Shown: positions 8,250-17,147, counted from the first letter of the stretch. The stretch is 27,291 bases of DNA from Dokdonella_A sp039926425 (GCF_039926425.1 NZ_JBDSWZ010000264.1:1-27291), one strand, 5' to 3'. The notes: generated from the sequence alone by a model not told the origin. Numbers and translations are program-made.

Positions 8250-8464
8250 GGTGGATCTCCAGAAAGTGATGGGGCACCGCAACGTTGCGCAGATGTTCGT
8301 GCGTCGGTGTAGGTACGGGCGGGTCGGCAATCCGGATGCACTCAGGTTCCCCGCATCCGTGACACCGGTTTGCGCCCGTTCACGCGAACATCAGCTGAAC
8401 AGCAACGAATGGGACTTCGCAAAGAGACGAAGGCGTTCAGGTCGCACAGAACGCTTGACCGCTG
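8250..8464. other. Intergenic region between gspE and DUF4331; likely promoter region of the minus-strand cluster
   Basis: This 215-nt stretch separates the end of gspE from the DUF4331 start, both on the minus strand, and is the largest gap near the head of the cluster. It holds the ribosome site GGAG before 8249, a 12-bp perfect palindrome at 8278-8289 and, on the minus strand, a loose ECF-type promoter candidate (GGAACC at 8345-8350 and CCGACC at 8322-8327, 17 nt apart). After gspE, a 6-bp inverted repeat GCGTTC/GAACGC is present but has no T-run, so no convincing terminator was found. Confidence 0.45.
8278..8289. promoter_or_regulatory. 12-bp perfect palindrome upstream of DUF4331, possible operator
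   Basis: CGCAACGTTGCG reads the same on both strands and lies 29 nt before the DUF4331 start codon, between the loose promoter candidate and the ribosome site. Position and symmetry would suit a dimeric repressor, but no regulator gene is nearby and a 12-mer palindrome can occur by chance in GC-rich DNA. Confidence 0.25.
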
Positions 8465-9982
8465 TCAGTCTTCGCGCGTCACACGAAGCACTTCTTCGCT
8501 CGAGGTCACTCCAGCAACGCACTTGCGCCAGCCGTCCTCGAGGATCGATGCCGATTTGGCGCGCGCCTGCCGCTCGAGCTCGGCTTCGGAAGCCCCTTCA
8601 TGGATCATCCGCCGCAGCGTTTCGTCGAGCGTGATCAGCTCATAGATGCCGGTGCGGCCCTTGTAGCCGGCATGTCGTCCCGAACCGCTGGTCGCCAGAT
8701 CGTCGCGCGGACGGTAGAGCGTTGCCTGCGTATCGGCGGGCTTGCCGAATGCAGCGAGCTCGGCCGGAGTTGCCGAATAGGAAACGCGGGTGGCCGGATC
8801 AAGCACGCGCACCAGCCGTTGCGCGAGCACGCCGACCAGACTGGATGCGAGCAGGAACGGCTCGACGCCCATGTCGCGCAGGCGCGCGACGGCGCCGGCG
8901 GCGGAATTGGTGTGCAGCGTCGACAGCACCAGATGGCCGGTCAGCGACGCCTGCACGGCGACTTCCGCGGTTTCGAGGTCGCGGATTTCACCCACCATCA
9001 CCACGTCCGGATCCTGGCGCAATATCGCGCGCAAGCCACGCGCAAACGTCATGTCGACACGCGTGTTCACCTGGGTCTGGCCGACGCCATCGAGGTAATA
9101 CTCGATCGGGTCTTCCACCGTCATGATGTTGCGCGAGCTGTCGTTGAGCTTGAGCAGCGCGCCGTACAGCGTGGTCGTCTTGCCCGAACCGGTGGGGCCG
9201 GTCACCAGCAGGATGCCGTGCGGGCGCGAGACCAGTTCTTCGAGCCGCGTTCGCGCGGCGTCGTCCATGCCGAGATGGATCAGGTCGAGCTTGCCCGCCT
9301 GCTTGTCGAGAAGACGCAACACGACGCGCTCGCCGCGACCGGCCGGAATCGTCGACACGCGCACGTCCACCGGTCGGCCTGCAATGCGCAGACCGATGCG
9401 ACCGTCCTGGGGAAGCCGTCGTTCGGCGATGTCGAGCTTCGCCATCACCTTGATGCGGCTGACCACCGCACTGGCGATCGCCTTCTGCGGCGCGAGGACT
9501 TCGCGCAGCACGCCGTCGATGCGAAAACGCACCACAAGGCGGTTCTCGTAGGGCTCGATGTGGATGTCCGACGCGCCTTCCTTCACCGCTTCAGTGAGCA
9601 GCGCGTTGATCAACCGGATGATCGGCGCGTCGTCGTTGCTCTCGAGCAGGTCTTCCGGCTCTGGCAGATCGTCGGCGACGCTCTTCAGATCCATCCGCTC
9701 GTCAAGGTCGGACACCATCGTGCGCGCGTCGTCACCTTGCTCGTACAGGTCGCGCAACAAACGTTCGAACTCGGTGGGCTCAAGCGTACTGAACTGCAAT
9801 GGCGCGCCAAGGTGGCGACGCAGTTCCGCGAGCACGTCGGTGCGCACGCCGCGACGGCAGGTGATCTCGGCCACGCCATCTCGCCAGCCGGTCAGCGCGA
9901 CGCCGTGACGGCGGGCGAAGCCGAAGCTCGGGCGCGCGGGGCGCGCCTCGGGGATCGACACCGCCTTCGCTGCCTCGCTCAC
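8465..9982 (-). CDS. gspE: Type II secretion ATPase GspE
   Basis: 505 residues from a GTG at 9982 that overlaps the gspD stop by 4 nt (GTGA); the open frame extends further upstream, but only inside gspD. The protein is the cytoplasmic hexameric ATPase that powers pseudopilus assembly. Visible elements: N-terminal GspE domain (about 15-100), ASDIHIEPYENRLVVRFRIDG (137-157), Walker A GPTGSGKTT (262-270), Asp box around 280-300, Walker B DVVMVGEIRD (326-335), His box LSTLHTNSA (353-361), and YKGRTGIYEL (440-449). The metal-binding CxxC...CxxC segment usual in this family is absent between residues 388 and 443 (VRVLDPATRV, SGSGRHAGY); I recall the same loss in Xanthomonas/Xylella GspE. It is the third gene of a gspC-D-E unit, and no gspF follows. 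Confidence 0.93.
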   Translation of the reverse strand: MSEAAKAVSIPEARPARPSFGFARRHGVALTGWRDGVAEITCRRGVRTDVLAELRRHLGAPLQFSTLEPTEFERLLRDLYEQGDDARTMVSDLDERMDLKSVADDLPEPEDLLESNDDAPIIRLINALLTEAVKEGASDIHIEPYENRLVVRFRIDGVLREVLAPQKAIASAVVSRIKVMAKLDIAERRLPQDGRIGLRIAGRPVDVRVSTIPAGRGERVVLRLLDKQAGKLDLIHLGMDDAARTRLEELVSRPHGILLVTGPTGSGKTTTLYGALLKLNDSSRNIMTVEDPIEYYLDGVGQTQVNTRVDMTFARGLRAILRQDPDVVMVGEIRDLETAEVAVQASLTGHLVLSTLHTNSAAGAVARLRDMGVEPFLLASSLVGVLAQRLVRVLDPATRVSYSATPAELAAFGKPADTQATLYRPRDDLATSGSGRHAGYKGRTGIYELITLDETLRRMIHEGASEAELERQARAKSASILEDGWRKCVAGVTSSEEVLRVTRED

Positions 9983-12081
9983 CGGCTCGGCGTCACTACG
10001 GGCGTCGGCTGCACCATGGTCGGCTGGCCGTCGAGCGTGGGGCTGGAGAGGAAATCGTGCACTTCCGGCAACACCGGACGCATCTGCGGCGGAGTGATCG
10101 GCCACGTCTCCTGGCGAATCTGCAACTGCTCGGTGCGCATGTAGTTGTACTTCTCGCTGGAAATCGCAGCTTCGGTCGCCGCGTCACGCAGGATCTTCGG
10201 ATGCAGGAAGATCATCAGGTCTTTCTTGGTGCGGTCGTTGGTGCGGTAGCGGAACAGATTGCCGATCAGTGGAATGTCGCCAAGCGCCGGCACCTTCTGA
10301 ACGTTGTCCTTCGCCTCGTTGTCGATCAGTCCGCCGAGCACCAGCAGCGAATCGTCCTTCACCAGCACACTGGTGGTCAGCTCGCGCTTGTTGGTGATCA
10401 GGTCGACGGCGCCGGAAACGGTGGGCGCGAGCGACGAGACTTCCTGGTGGATGTCGAGTTGCACCGAGTCGCCGACGTTGATCTTCGGCTTCACCTTGAG
10501 CACGAGTCCGACGTCTTTCCGCTGGATCGTCTGGAACGGATTGCTGATGCCGTTGCTGGCACCGGTGCCGCCTGTGTTGGTGGTGCTGCCCGTGGTGTAC
10601 GACCCGGTCAGAAACGGCACTTCCTGCGCCACCTTGATTTCCGCTTCCTGGTTGTCGAGCGTCAGCACCGAGGGTGTCGACAGGATGTTCGACTTGCCGT
10701 CGCCGCGCAGCGCGCTGATCAGCGCGCCGAGCTGGAACACCTTCACGCCTGCAACGGTGATCGTGTCGCCGTAAGCGAGATTGAAACCGTTGCCGATGCC
10801 GCGCGGGTTTGCGGACGCGGCGATGATGTTGTTGCCCGCACTGGTGCCCGTGAAATTGGTGCCGCCAATCACGTGGTCGCCGTTGCCAGCCGGCAGCTGC
10901 CACTGCACGCCGAGTTCGCTTGCGGTCTGGTCGGACACTTCCGCGATCACCGCTTCGATCAGCACCTGGTTGCGGCGAATATCGAGCTGGCGAACGACCG
11001 CAGCGAGCGAGCGGAAGATTGCCGGCGGTGCGCTGATGATCAATGCATTGTTTTCTTCATGCGCCTGGATCGTTGCAGGCGACGCGCCGCCGCCGCCGGC
11101 GGTTTCGCCGGCCTTCGGGGCGGTCGGCGGAGCCACGCCACTCAACGTCGCCGCAACGCCCTGCAGAATCGGCACCAGATCCTTTGCGCTCGCGTAGTGC
11201 AGATAGATCACCTGCGTATCGCCGCCGCTTTCCAGTGGGCTGTCGAGATGCGCGATCAACGCACGCATGCGCAGCCGACCGTTTTTTGCGCCGGCCAGCA
11301 GGATCGAGTTCGTGCGCGTGTCGGCGAACACGCGTGCGTTTTCGCTGTTCGCCTGTGCCGTCTTGTCGTCGGCAAGCAGCGTGAGCGTGCGCGCCATTTC
11401 GGCCGCGTTCGCATGCACCAGCGGAATCATTTCGACCTGTGCGTCGGAGACCGTATCGATGCGGTGGATGATGTCGGTCAACCGCTGCACGTTGCCTGCC
11501 CGGTCGGACACCACCAGCGAGTTCGATGTCGCATGTGCGATCAGCTGCGCGCCCTGCGGCATCAGCGGACGCAGGATCGGCACCAGTTCCGCCGCGGACA
11601 CGTGCTTGACCGGAACGATCTCCGTGACCAGTTCGTCGCTGGTGCGCTGGCCGATTCCGTTCACGCCGGTGGAGCCGTCCTGCTGCGCGGTCGCTTCGGG
11701 CACGATCTTGATCATGCTGCCGGACGGCACCGCTGCGAGGCCGTGCACGCGCAGCACTGAAAGGAACACATCGTAGATCTCGTCGGCTTTCATCGGCCGC
11801 GCCGAGATGACCGTGATCTTGCCCTGCACGTTCGGGCCAATGATGAAATTCTTGCCGGTGATCTCGCTGACCGTCGCAATGAGCGCCTGGATGTCCGCGT
11901 CCTTGAGATTGAGCGTGTGGCGACCGTCGGCGGTCGTCGAATGGCCGGGTGGCGGCGGCACATCGGCGGCGGCGCCCGTTTGCGCCGGAACGCCGGCCGC
12001 GTGCGCGAACAGGAGGCCGAACACGATCGGCAGAAAGATGTAACGCATCGGTGCGGGTATCCGGAAGCGGAGTGGTTTCAT
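9979..12081 (-). CDS. gspD: Type II secretion secretin GspD
   Basis: 700 residues. The ATG at 12081 overlaps the gspC stop (ATGA). A signal peptide (about 1-33) is followed by the N0 domain (HTLNLKDADIQALIATVSEI, 55-74) and the N1-N3 domains (about 150-370, with a Gly/Ala/Pro-rich insert at 315-337 in N3). The secretin barrel runs about 375-635 and carries EVPFLTGSY (487-495) and VPALGDIPLIGNLFR (597-611), both highly typical. A C-terminal tail (636-700) probably corresponds to the S-domain that binds a pilotin, ending in a Pro/Thr-rich stretch. GspD forms the 15-mer outer-membrane channel for folded exoproteins. Length is in the family's range. No lipobox is present. Confidence 0.95.
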   Translation of the reverse strand: MKPLRFRIPAPMRYIFLPIVFGLLFAHAAGVPAQTGAAADVPPPPGHSTTADGRHTLNLKDADIQALIATVSEITGKNFIIGPNVQGKITVISARPMKADEIYDVFLSVLRVHGLAAVPSGSMIKIVPEATAQQDGSTGVNGIGQRTSDELVTEIVPVKHVSAAELVPILRPLMPQGAQLIAHATSNSLVVSDRAGNVQRLTDIIHRIDTVSDAQVEMIPLVHANAAEMARTLTLLADDKTAQANSENARVFADTRTNSILLAGAKNGRLRMRALIAHLDSPLESGGDTQVIYLHYASAKDLVPILQGVAATLSGVAPPTAPKAGETAGGGGASPATIQAHEENNALIISAPPAIFRSLAAVVRQLDIRRNQVLIEAVIAEVSDQTASELGVQWQLPAGNGDHVIGGTNFTGTSAGNNIIAASANPRGIGNGFNLAYGDTITVAGVKVFQLGALISALRGDGKSNILSTPSVLTLDNQEAEIKVAQEVPFLTGSYTTGSTTNTGGTGASNGISNPFQTIQRKDVGLVLKVKPKINVGDSVQLDIHQEVSSLAPTVSGAVDLITNKRELTTSVLVKDDSLLVLGGLIDNEAKDNVQKVPALGDIPLIGNLFRYRTNDRTKKDLMIFLHPKILRDAATEAAISSEKYNYMRTEQLQIRQETWPITPPQMRPVLPEVHDFLSSPTLDGQPTMVQPTPVVTPSR

Positions 12082-13004
12082 TTCAGTCCGACGGTCACTT
12101 CGGTAGGCTTGCCGTCGCGCTGCACCGTGACACGCACGGAACTCGCGCTCGCGAGACCGGCCATGATTTCCTGGCCCCGAGCAAACGAGTCGACTGGCAT
12201 GCCGTTGACCGAGGTGATCACATCACCTGCGCGCAAGCCGATCTGCGCCATCAGCGCGGCGTCGCCCCCGGCGGACAACCGTACGCCGGTGAGCTTGCCG
12301 CCATCGAGCACCGGCACCACCTGGACGCGCTTCGCGAGCTCGGCAGGATTCTGGCGCAGCCGCTCGACGGTTTGCTGCCAGTCTGCCGGCACCTTCACGT
12401 TCGTCGCACTCGCCGCCGCGCCACGCGTCGACATTGAAGGGTTGCTGCCCGCCGCGAGTGGATTGGTGGATGGGCGGCTCGAGGTGGTCGCGGGCGTCGC
12501 ACGGACGCTGTCGCCCGGCGCAAGATTGAGGTCGCGCACAAGCTTGAGGATCTCCGCAGCGCCCTCGTGATCGAGCACGATGTGATCGGGATAGACGCCC
12601 GCGATGCGCGCGCCCGGCGCAACCTCGTCGCCCACACGCAGTGCACGCTCACCGTTCTGCGGATCGGACAACAACGCGATGCCGGCTTTGGGATCGTTCT
12701 CCGCCAGCGTGCCGCGCAGGATCAGCGACAGCGTGGTGGACGGTGCACCTGGACCGGCCCCGGGCCGCAGTGGCGTGTTGCCGAACAGATGCCAACGTGC
12801 GACCGACTGCGCCGGCACTGCACCGGACACGAGCGCGTCGCTGCGCAACGGCGCGGTGTCGAACGCCGCATCGCCCCGCGGCACCAGCGACCACACGAGG
12901 CGCACGAGCAGCCACAACGCGATCGCCGCCAGCACCGCGCAGCACAGGGCAGCGGCAGGTTCCGCGTAACGGTTGCGATCGGTGCCCGAGAATGACAGCG
13001 CCAT
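12078..13004 (-). CDS. gspC: Type II secretion inner-membrane protein GspC (PDZ type)
   Basis: 308 residues from the ATG at 13004; a TTG at 13046 in the same frame is less likely. A single membrane helix lies at 17-40 after a short cytoplasmic tail. The homology region (about 73-158) contains WHLFGNTPL, TLSLILRGTLA and a segment ending DHIVLDHEGAAEILKL; this part contacts the N0 domain of GspD. A Pro/Ser/Ala linker (165-203) leads to a PDZ-like domain (224-308) with IGLRAGDVITSVNGMPVDS. GspC links the inner-membrane platform to the secretin and helps choose substrates. It is the first gene of the coupled gspC-D-E set. The promoter should lie in 13005-13228, shared with the divergent OmpA-type gene. 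Confidence 0.92.
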   Translation of the reverse strand: MALSFSGTDRNRYAEPAAALCCAVLAAIALWLLVRLVWSLVPRGDAAFDTAPLRSDALVSGAVPAQSVARWHLFGNTPLRPGAGPGAPSTTLSLILRGTLAENDPKAGIALLSDPQNGERALRVGDEVAPGARIAGVYPDHIVLDHEGAAEILKLVRDLNLAPGDSVRATPATTSSRPSTNPLAAGSNPSMSTRGAAASATNVKVPADWQQTVERLRQNPAELAKRVQVVPVLDGGKLTGVRLSAGGDAALMAQIGLRAGDVITSVNGMPVDSFARGQEIMAGLASASSVRVTVQRDGKPTEVTVGLK

Positions 13005-13228
13005 GCGGAGCGTTTTGCGTGGTGTCGGAAGTCCCAAGGGTACCAAACGCAGCCACGGCGCGGGTGTCCGTGCCGCGCAGCACGCCGATCCAGCGCCTCG
13101 TTGCGCATCAATTCGACGATTCGTGCGTGGCCCTGCATCCCCGCATCAGCGCAATGTCCGGTTTCGACGTGAATCTCCGTACCCCTTGATGCACCGGCAG
13201 ATGGCCGAACGCACTCCTGGGAGACCTG
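13005..13228. other. Divergent intergenic region between gspC and the OmpA-family gene
   Basis: This 224-nt spacer must hold promoters in both directions. The ribosome site for the plus-strand gene is GGGAG ending 5 nt before 13229. I could not find a convincing -10/-35 pair in either direction by eye, nor a terminator. No start codon with a good ribosome site supports a small gene here. Confidence 0.5.
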
Positions 13229-14281
13229 ATGATGCAAACAACGACCAACCCACATGGCAAACAGCGCATCGGATGGAAAGGACGATTGTGCGGGCTTTCC
13301 GGACGCGCCTGCATTGCCGTGGCCCTCACTGCACCCGCCACAGCGGCCCCCATCACCATCGCCGACCATGCGTTGGTCGGCCGCTACGAGGGCTCCGACC
13401 TCGTTGGCCACACGCACTCGGATTTTGACGAGTCCACTCTCGTGAATGGACCGATTGCCGGAACAGCCAGCGGCAGTGACAAGCGTGGCTGGCTGTCGGT
13501 CGACGGTGTACAGGATCTGTATTACTACAAACTGCCCGCCGGCCGCTCGACACTCGAGGCGTTGCGCAACTACGAGGCGAGCCTGACATCCAAAGGCTTC
13601 GCCATTCCGTTCACTTGCTCGACGTCCAATGGTTCGTGCTACGCAAAGCGTCCTGGCCATGTGGACACGACAGGCCCGTACGATTTCGCCAACGCGCTGG
13701 ACGCGTCTCCCGAGCTTCCGCGCCTCGAGGGCGACTACATCCGCAACTACTTCGGCACCAACGCGCGCTATCTCCTCGGCAAGCTTGCGCGACCGCAAGG
13801 CGCGGTCTACGCGAGCATCGCGTTTGCGGAGGGCACACACGGCAACTTTGCGTTCGTGCGCGTCGTTGAAACGAAGGACATGGACAGCGGCAAGATTGCG
13901 TTTGTCGGCGCGGAACAGATGCAGACGGCGCTCGCCGACACCGGGCGCGTCAGCCTGTATGGAATCCACTTCGATTTCGACAAGGATGTCGTCACGGGCG
14001 AATCCCGGCCAACGCTCGACGAGATCGCCAAGGTGCTGCGTGCGCAACCGGAACTGCGACTCGGAGTCGTGGGCCACACCGATGCAAAGGGTGGCGCGGA
14101 CTACAACGCCGACTTGTCGAGCCGCCGCGCAGCAAACGTCGTGATGGCGCTGACCCGCGACTACGCAATCGACGCATCGCGACTTGCACCACGCGGCGCC
14201 GGCGCGAGCGAGCCGCTGGCGTCCAACGATACCGAGGAAGGCCGTGCGAAGAATCGCAGGGTCGAACTGGTACGACGCTGA
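13229..14281 (+). CDS. OmpA-family peptidoglycan-binding protein with DUF4892-like N-terminal region
   Basis: 350 residues; ATG at 13229 (a second ATG follows directly) with GGGAG upstream. An unusually long, basic n-region precedes the hydrophobic core, with likely cleavage after ATA near residue 39. The N-terminal half (about 42-225) has HALVGRYEGSDLVG and a later NFAFVRVVE, resembling the DUF4892 domain found in front of OmpA domains, and contains two cysteines (130 and 137) that could pair. The C-terminal OmpA domain (about 243-349) has FDFDKDVVTGESRPTLDEIA, VGHTDAKGGADYN (Asp285) and LSSRRAANV (Arg300), the residues expected to hold diaminopimelate. It likely tethers the outer envelope to peptidoglycan. 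Transcribed away from gspC, it may support the secretin's passage through the cell wall, but that link is only positional. Confidence 0.87.
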   Translation: MMQTTTNPHGKQRIGWKGRLCGLSGRACIAVALTAPATAAPITIADHALVGRYEGSDLVGHTHSDFDESTLVNGPIAGTASGSDKRGWLSVDGVQDLYYYKLPAGRSTLEALRNYEASLTSKGFAIPFTCSTSNGSCYAKRPGHVDTTGPYDFANALDASPELPRLEGDYIRNYFGTNARYLLGKLARPQGAVYASIAFAEGTHGNFAFVRVVETKDMDSGKIAFVGAEQMQTALADTGRVSLYGIHFDFDKDVVTGESRPTLDEIAKVLRAQPELRLGVVGHTDAKGGADYNADLSSRRAANVVMALTRDYAIDASRLAPRGAGASEPLASNDTEEGRAKNRRVELVRR

Positions 14282-14603
14282 TGACACATCGAACCCGCAC
14301 ATCCACACGCGTGAGCCCCTGCAACCTGGATGCGGCTCGCGATCCACGCGCGTTGCCGGACTGCATCGTGCATGGCATGCCGAAGGCAGCGCCGCTGTGG
14401 CGGCACGCAGATGATGTGCACGCATCGATCGGCCACTCGTCGACGTCACCACAATGACCCACGACCAATCGGTGCCAGGCTCGACACATCGGGCGCGCTG
14501 AGGTGTTGCCCAGCCAGCTTCGGGTTGCTCGTATCGCGCGAGCGGGCGGGCGGCGATGCGACACCGCGCTGCGGGCGGCTTCGATACTCGGGAAATCGGA
14601 ACG
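14282..14603 (+). other. Non-coding stretch before kinase 1
   Basis: No supportable gene is seen in these 322 nt. A 57-codon frame starts on the OmpA gene's stop (TGATG) and ends near 14455 but has no recognisable content. On the plus strand an imperfect 9-bp stem (14529-14537 with 14553-14561, one G-T pair, 15-nt loop) lies 40 nt before the kinase start and has no T-run. The ribosome site for 14604 is GGAA about 6 nt upstream. I saw no remnant of a sigma-factor gene, although the paralogous kinase downstream has one at this position. Confidence 0.5.
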
Positions 14604-17147
14604 ATGAAGAACGAACTCGATGCATTGCGCATCCTGCGTGACGCGCTGGATACCGATCCGTGCGAACGCGACAGCTATCTCTCGATGCGCTGCGACGGCG
14701 ACACGGCTCTTCGCGACCGTGTGGATGCGCTGTTGCGTGGTATCGCAGCCGATGAGGTGGCGGACGCTTTTGCAGAAGATGACGTGTGCTCAACGGCGGT
14801 CGCGAGCGAAGATCCATTCACCGGTCGCTTGCTGGGACCGTTTCGGCTTCTCGAGCGCATTGGCCGCGGAGGAATGGGAGTGGTCTATCGCGGCACGCGC
14901 GAAGGCGCCGACTTCGCCCAGCAGGTCGCGATCAAGCTGATCAGACGCGGCTTCGATTTCGATGACATCCGTGCACGCTTCCTGCGCGAGCGACGAATTC
15001 TTGCGCGCCTCTCGCACCCGAATCTCGCGCGTTTCATCGACGGCGGGGTGGCCGACGATGGCCGTCCCTGGTTTGCGCTGGAATTCGTGGATGGCCAGCC
15101 GATCACCACATACTGCGACACCCAAAAGCTCGGTATCGACGCGCGCGTTGGTTTGTTCCTCGACGTCTGCGCCGCAGTCCAACACGCGCATACACAACTT
15201 GTTGTCCATCGCGATCTCAAACCGGCGAAGATTCTTGTCGACGAGAGCGCAAACGTGCGTCTGCTCGATTTCGGTATCGCCAAATTGGTCGAGGGAGAGG
15301 AACCGGCGGCGCACACGACAATCGGTGTGCGCACGGCACTGACGCCCGAGTACGCCGCTCCGGAGCAGTTCGGGGGCGAGGTTGCCGGTGCATCAACCGA
15401 CATCTATGCACTCGGCGTCATTGCGTATGAGATGGTTGCAGGCGTTCTGCCGATTGATGTGGATCGCCGGGACATTGCCATCGCCGAACGCAGCGTGCGC
15501 GAACAGCCGCCTTCGCCGTTGGCGTCGGCGATCGTGCGTGAAACCACGTTCGCGGCATCCGGCGATGCGAGCAATGGAGGGCATATCGCCACGCCTGCGC
15601 TGCGGCTTGAAAACCGCAGTACAACACTGCGCGCGTTCCGCAGCGCGGTTCGCGGTGACCTCGCGCGCATCCTCGAAAAGGCACTCGCGAAGGAACCCGA
15701 GCGTCGTTATTTAACGGTCGATGCGTTCGCCGATGACCTGCGCCGATGGCGACAAGGCGCGCCTGTTCGCGTTTCAGGCAATCGGTTGGGATACCGCGTC
15801 GGCAAGTTTGTCCGGCGTAATCGGCTCGCAGTCTCGTTTGCACTGTTGGCGCTGCTGGCGGTCTGCGCCGGTCTCGTCGGCATGGCGTGGCAGATGCGCG
15901 AAACGCGATTGCAGCGCGACGCCGCCGATTCCGAGGCGCAGCGGTCTGGCGCGGTGCGCGATTACGTGATGCTGTTGTTTCGCAATGCGGCGCAACAGAA
16001 GAGCGGGCCGACCAAGACTGCGCGCGAAGCGCTCCGCAGCGGCGCCGATGAAGCAGTGAAACAACTCGAAAGCGCAAAGGAATCTGGTTTCAGTACGATT
16101 TTGGCGCTGGCCGAGTTGTACGCTGCGATGGACGATGCCGAAGGCTCTTATGCTTTGCTGGATCGTTTGCTCTCGTCACCAAGGATCACCAGCGATGCAC
16201 AGACCCAGGCACGCGCGCGATTCCTGATGGCCGATCTGGAGTTTGCGCGTGGGCATGTGTTGCGTGCGCGCGAACTCCTCGATCAGTCACAAACATGGTG
16301 GGAACTCTCGCCGACTCGTTACGGACGCGACCTCAGCGAGAGTCGCCTGATCCAGGGGCGAATCGAGCGGGGAGAGAATCGCGCCGATGCGTCGATCCAC
16401 ACGTTCGAAGCGGGCATCGCGGAACGTCGCGACTTGATAGGGCACGCTGATGCGGAAACGGGTGAATTACTGGTCAGCCTCTCCATTTCCCTGTCGCGCG
16501 CGGGGCGTTGGCGCGAGGGCATGCAGCGTGCCGATGACGGCTATCGCACCTACGTCGAACTGGGGCAGGAGAAATCCACCTCGGGACTTGGCGCGTTGAC
16601 CAATCGCGGATTTTTCCGACGCGCTGCCAACGACCTCGATGGAGCGCTGACGGATCTACGCCTCGCAGCGGATACGCGCCGTGCGCTCTTCGGCCCTTCT
16701 GGCGAACTGGCGAAGAGCGACTCGACCCTCGCCGCAGTCCTGATCAGCAAGCAGCGCTACAACGAAGCCGTCGCCCTGCTGGAACCCGCCTTGCGAATGG
16801 CCCTCGAATACGGCGGCGAAACCGCTCGTGGTGCACATGAGATCCGTCGTCAATTGGCCAAGGCGTATCTGGCACAGGGTCATCCGGCAAAAGCATTGGA
16901 CTGCGCCAACTCGTTGGTGAGCAGCAATCCGCCGCCGTACGGCGCGCAATCGCTGGAAGCAGGTTTCGCTTATTCCGTGCGCGCACAAGCCCTTGCTGCA
17001 CTCGATCGTCGTGACGATGCACGCAAGGATCTTGACCAGGCTGAGCGAATTTTCAAGGGAGTGGGTGCCGAAGGCGACCGGCTCGGTCGCGACCTGGCGG
17101 TGTTGCGGACAACCTTGATGTCCAACGAGCCATCGGCTGCCCGCTGA
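14604..17147 (+). CDS. Membrane Ser/Thr protein kinase with TPR-like extracytoplasmic region (catalytic-loop Asn replaced by Lys)
   Basis: 847 residues from the ATG at 14604 (a longer frame from 14556 was rejected by alignment to the second kinase). The cytoplasmic kinase domain spans about 80-385: G-loop IGRGGMGVVY (86-95), Lys111 in VAIK, catalytic loop HRDLKPAK (202-209), DFG (222-224) and EYAAPEQFGG activation segment end. The eighth catalytic-loop residue is Lys209 (codon AAG, 15228-15230), where Asn normally binds magnesium; the paralogue at 18024 has Asn there. The enzyme may therefore be weak or a pseudokinase, unless this is a sequencing error. A membrane helix lies at about 407-429. 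The C-terminal half is helical and TPR-like (LAELYAAMDDAEGSYALLD, LRLAADTRRALFG), presumably a periplasmic sensor or scaffold. It precedes an ECF sigma gene by 255 nt, suggesting a role in the same phospho-signalling module. Confidence 0.9.
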   Translation: MKNELDALRILRDALDTDPCERDSYLSMRCDGDTALRDRVDALLRGIAADEVADAFAEDDVCSTAVASEDPFTGRLLGPFRLLERIGRGGMGVVYRGTREGADFAQQVAIKLIRRGFDFDDIRARFLRERRILARLSHPNLARFIDGGVADDGRPWFALEFVDGQPITTYCDTQKLGIDARVGLFLDVCAAVQHAHTQLVVHRDLKPAKILVDESANVRLLDFGIAKLVEGEEPAAHTTIGVRTALTPEYAAPEQFGGEVAGASTDIYALGVIAYEMVAGVLPIDVDRRDIAIAERSVREQPPSPLASAIVRETTFAASGDASNGGHIATPALRLENRSTTLRAFRSAVRGDLARILEKALAKEPERRYLTVDAFADDLRRWRQGAPVRVSGNRLGYRVGKFVRRNRLAVSFALLALLAVCAGLVGMAWQMRETRLQRDAADSEAQRSGAVRDYVMLLFRNAAQQKSGPTKTAREALRSGADEAVKQLESAKESGFSTILALAELYAAMDDAEGSYALLDRLLSSPRITSDAQTQARARFLMADLEFARGHVLRARELLDQSQTWWELSPTRYGRDLSESRLIQGRIERGENRADASIHTFEAGIAERRDLIGHADAETGELLVSLSISLSRAGRWREGMQRADDGYRTYVELGQEKSTSGLGALTNRGFFRRAANDLDGALTDLRLAADTRRALFGPSGELAKSDSTLAAVLISKQRYNEAVALLEPALRMALEYGGETARGAHEIRRQLAKAYLAQGHPAKALDCANSLVSSNPPPYGAQSLEAGFAYSVRAQALAALDRRDDARKDLDQAERIFKGVGAEGDRLGRDLAVLRTTLMSNEPSAAR

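Noticed and set aside
10057..11760. A 567-codon plus-strand frame opposite gspD
   Set aside because: Antisense shadow; no ribosome site or recognisable domain.
14281..14455. Small 57-codon frame starting on the OmpA gene's stop (TGATG)
   Set aside because: Tempting coupling, but there is no ribosome site beyond the overlap, no hydrophobic or conserved pattern, and composition resembles non-coding sequence.
14529..14561. 9-bp stem before kinase 1 as a terminator of the OmpA gene
   Set aside because: It is about 250 nt from the OmpA stop, has a 15-nt loop and no T-run.
12722..14632. A 636-codon minus-strand frame spanning gspC's start and the OmpA gene
   Set aside because: It runs antisense through the OmpA domain and out of frame through gspC; composition is Arg/Cys-rich and domain-free.
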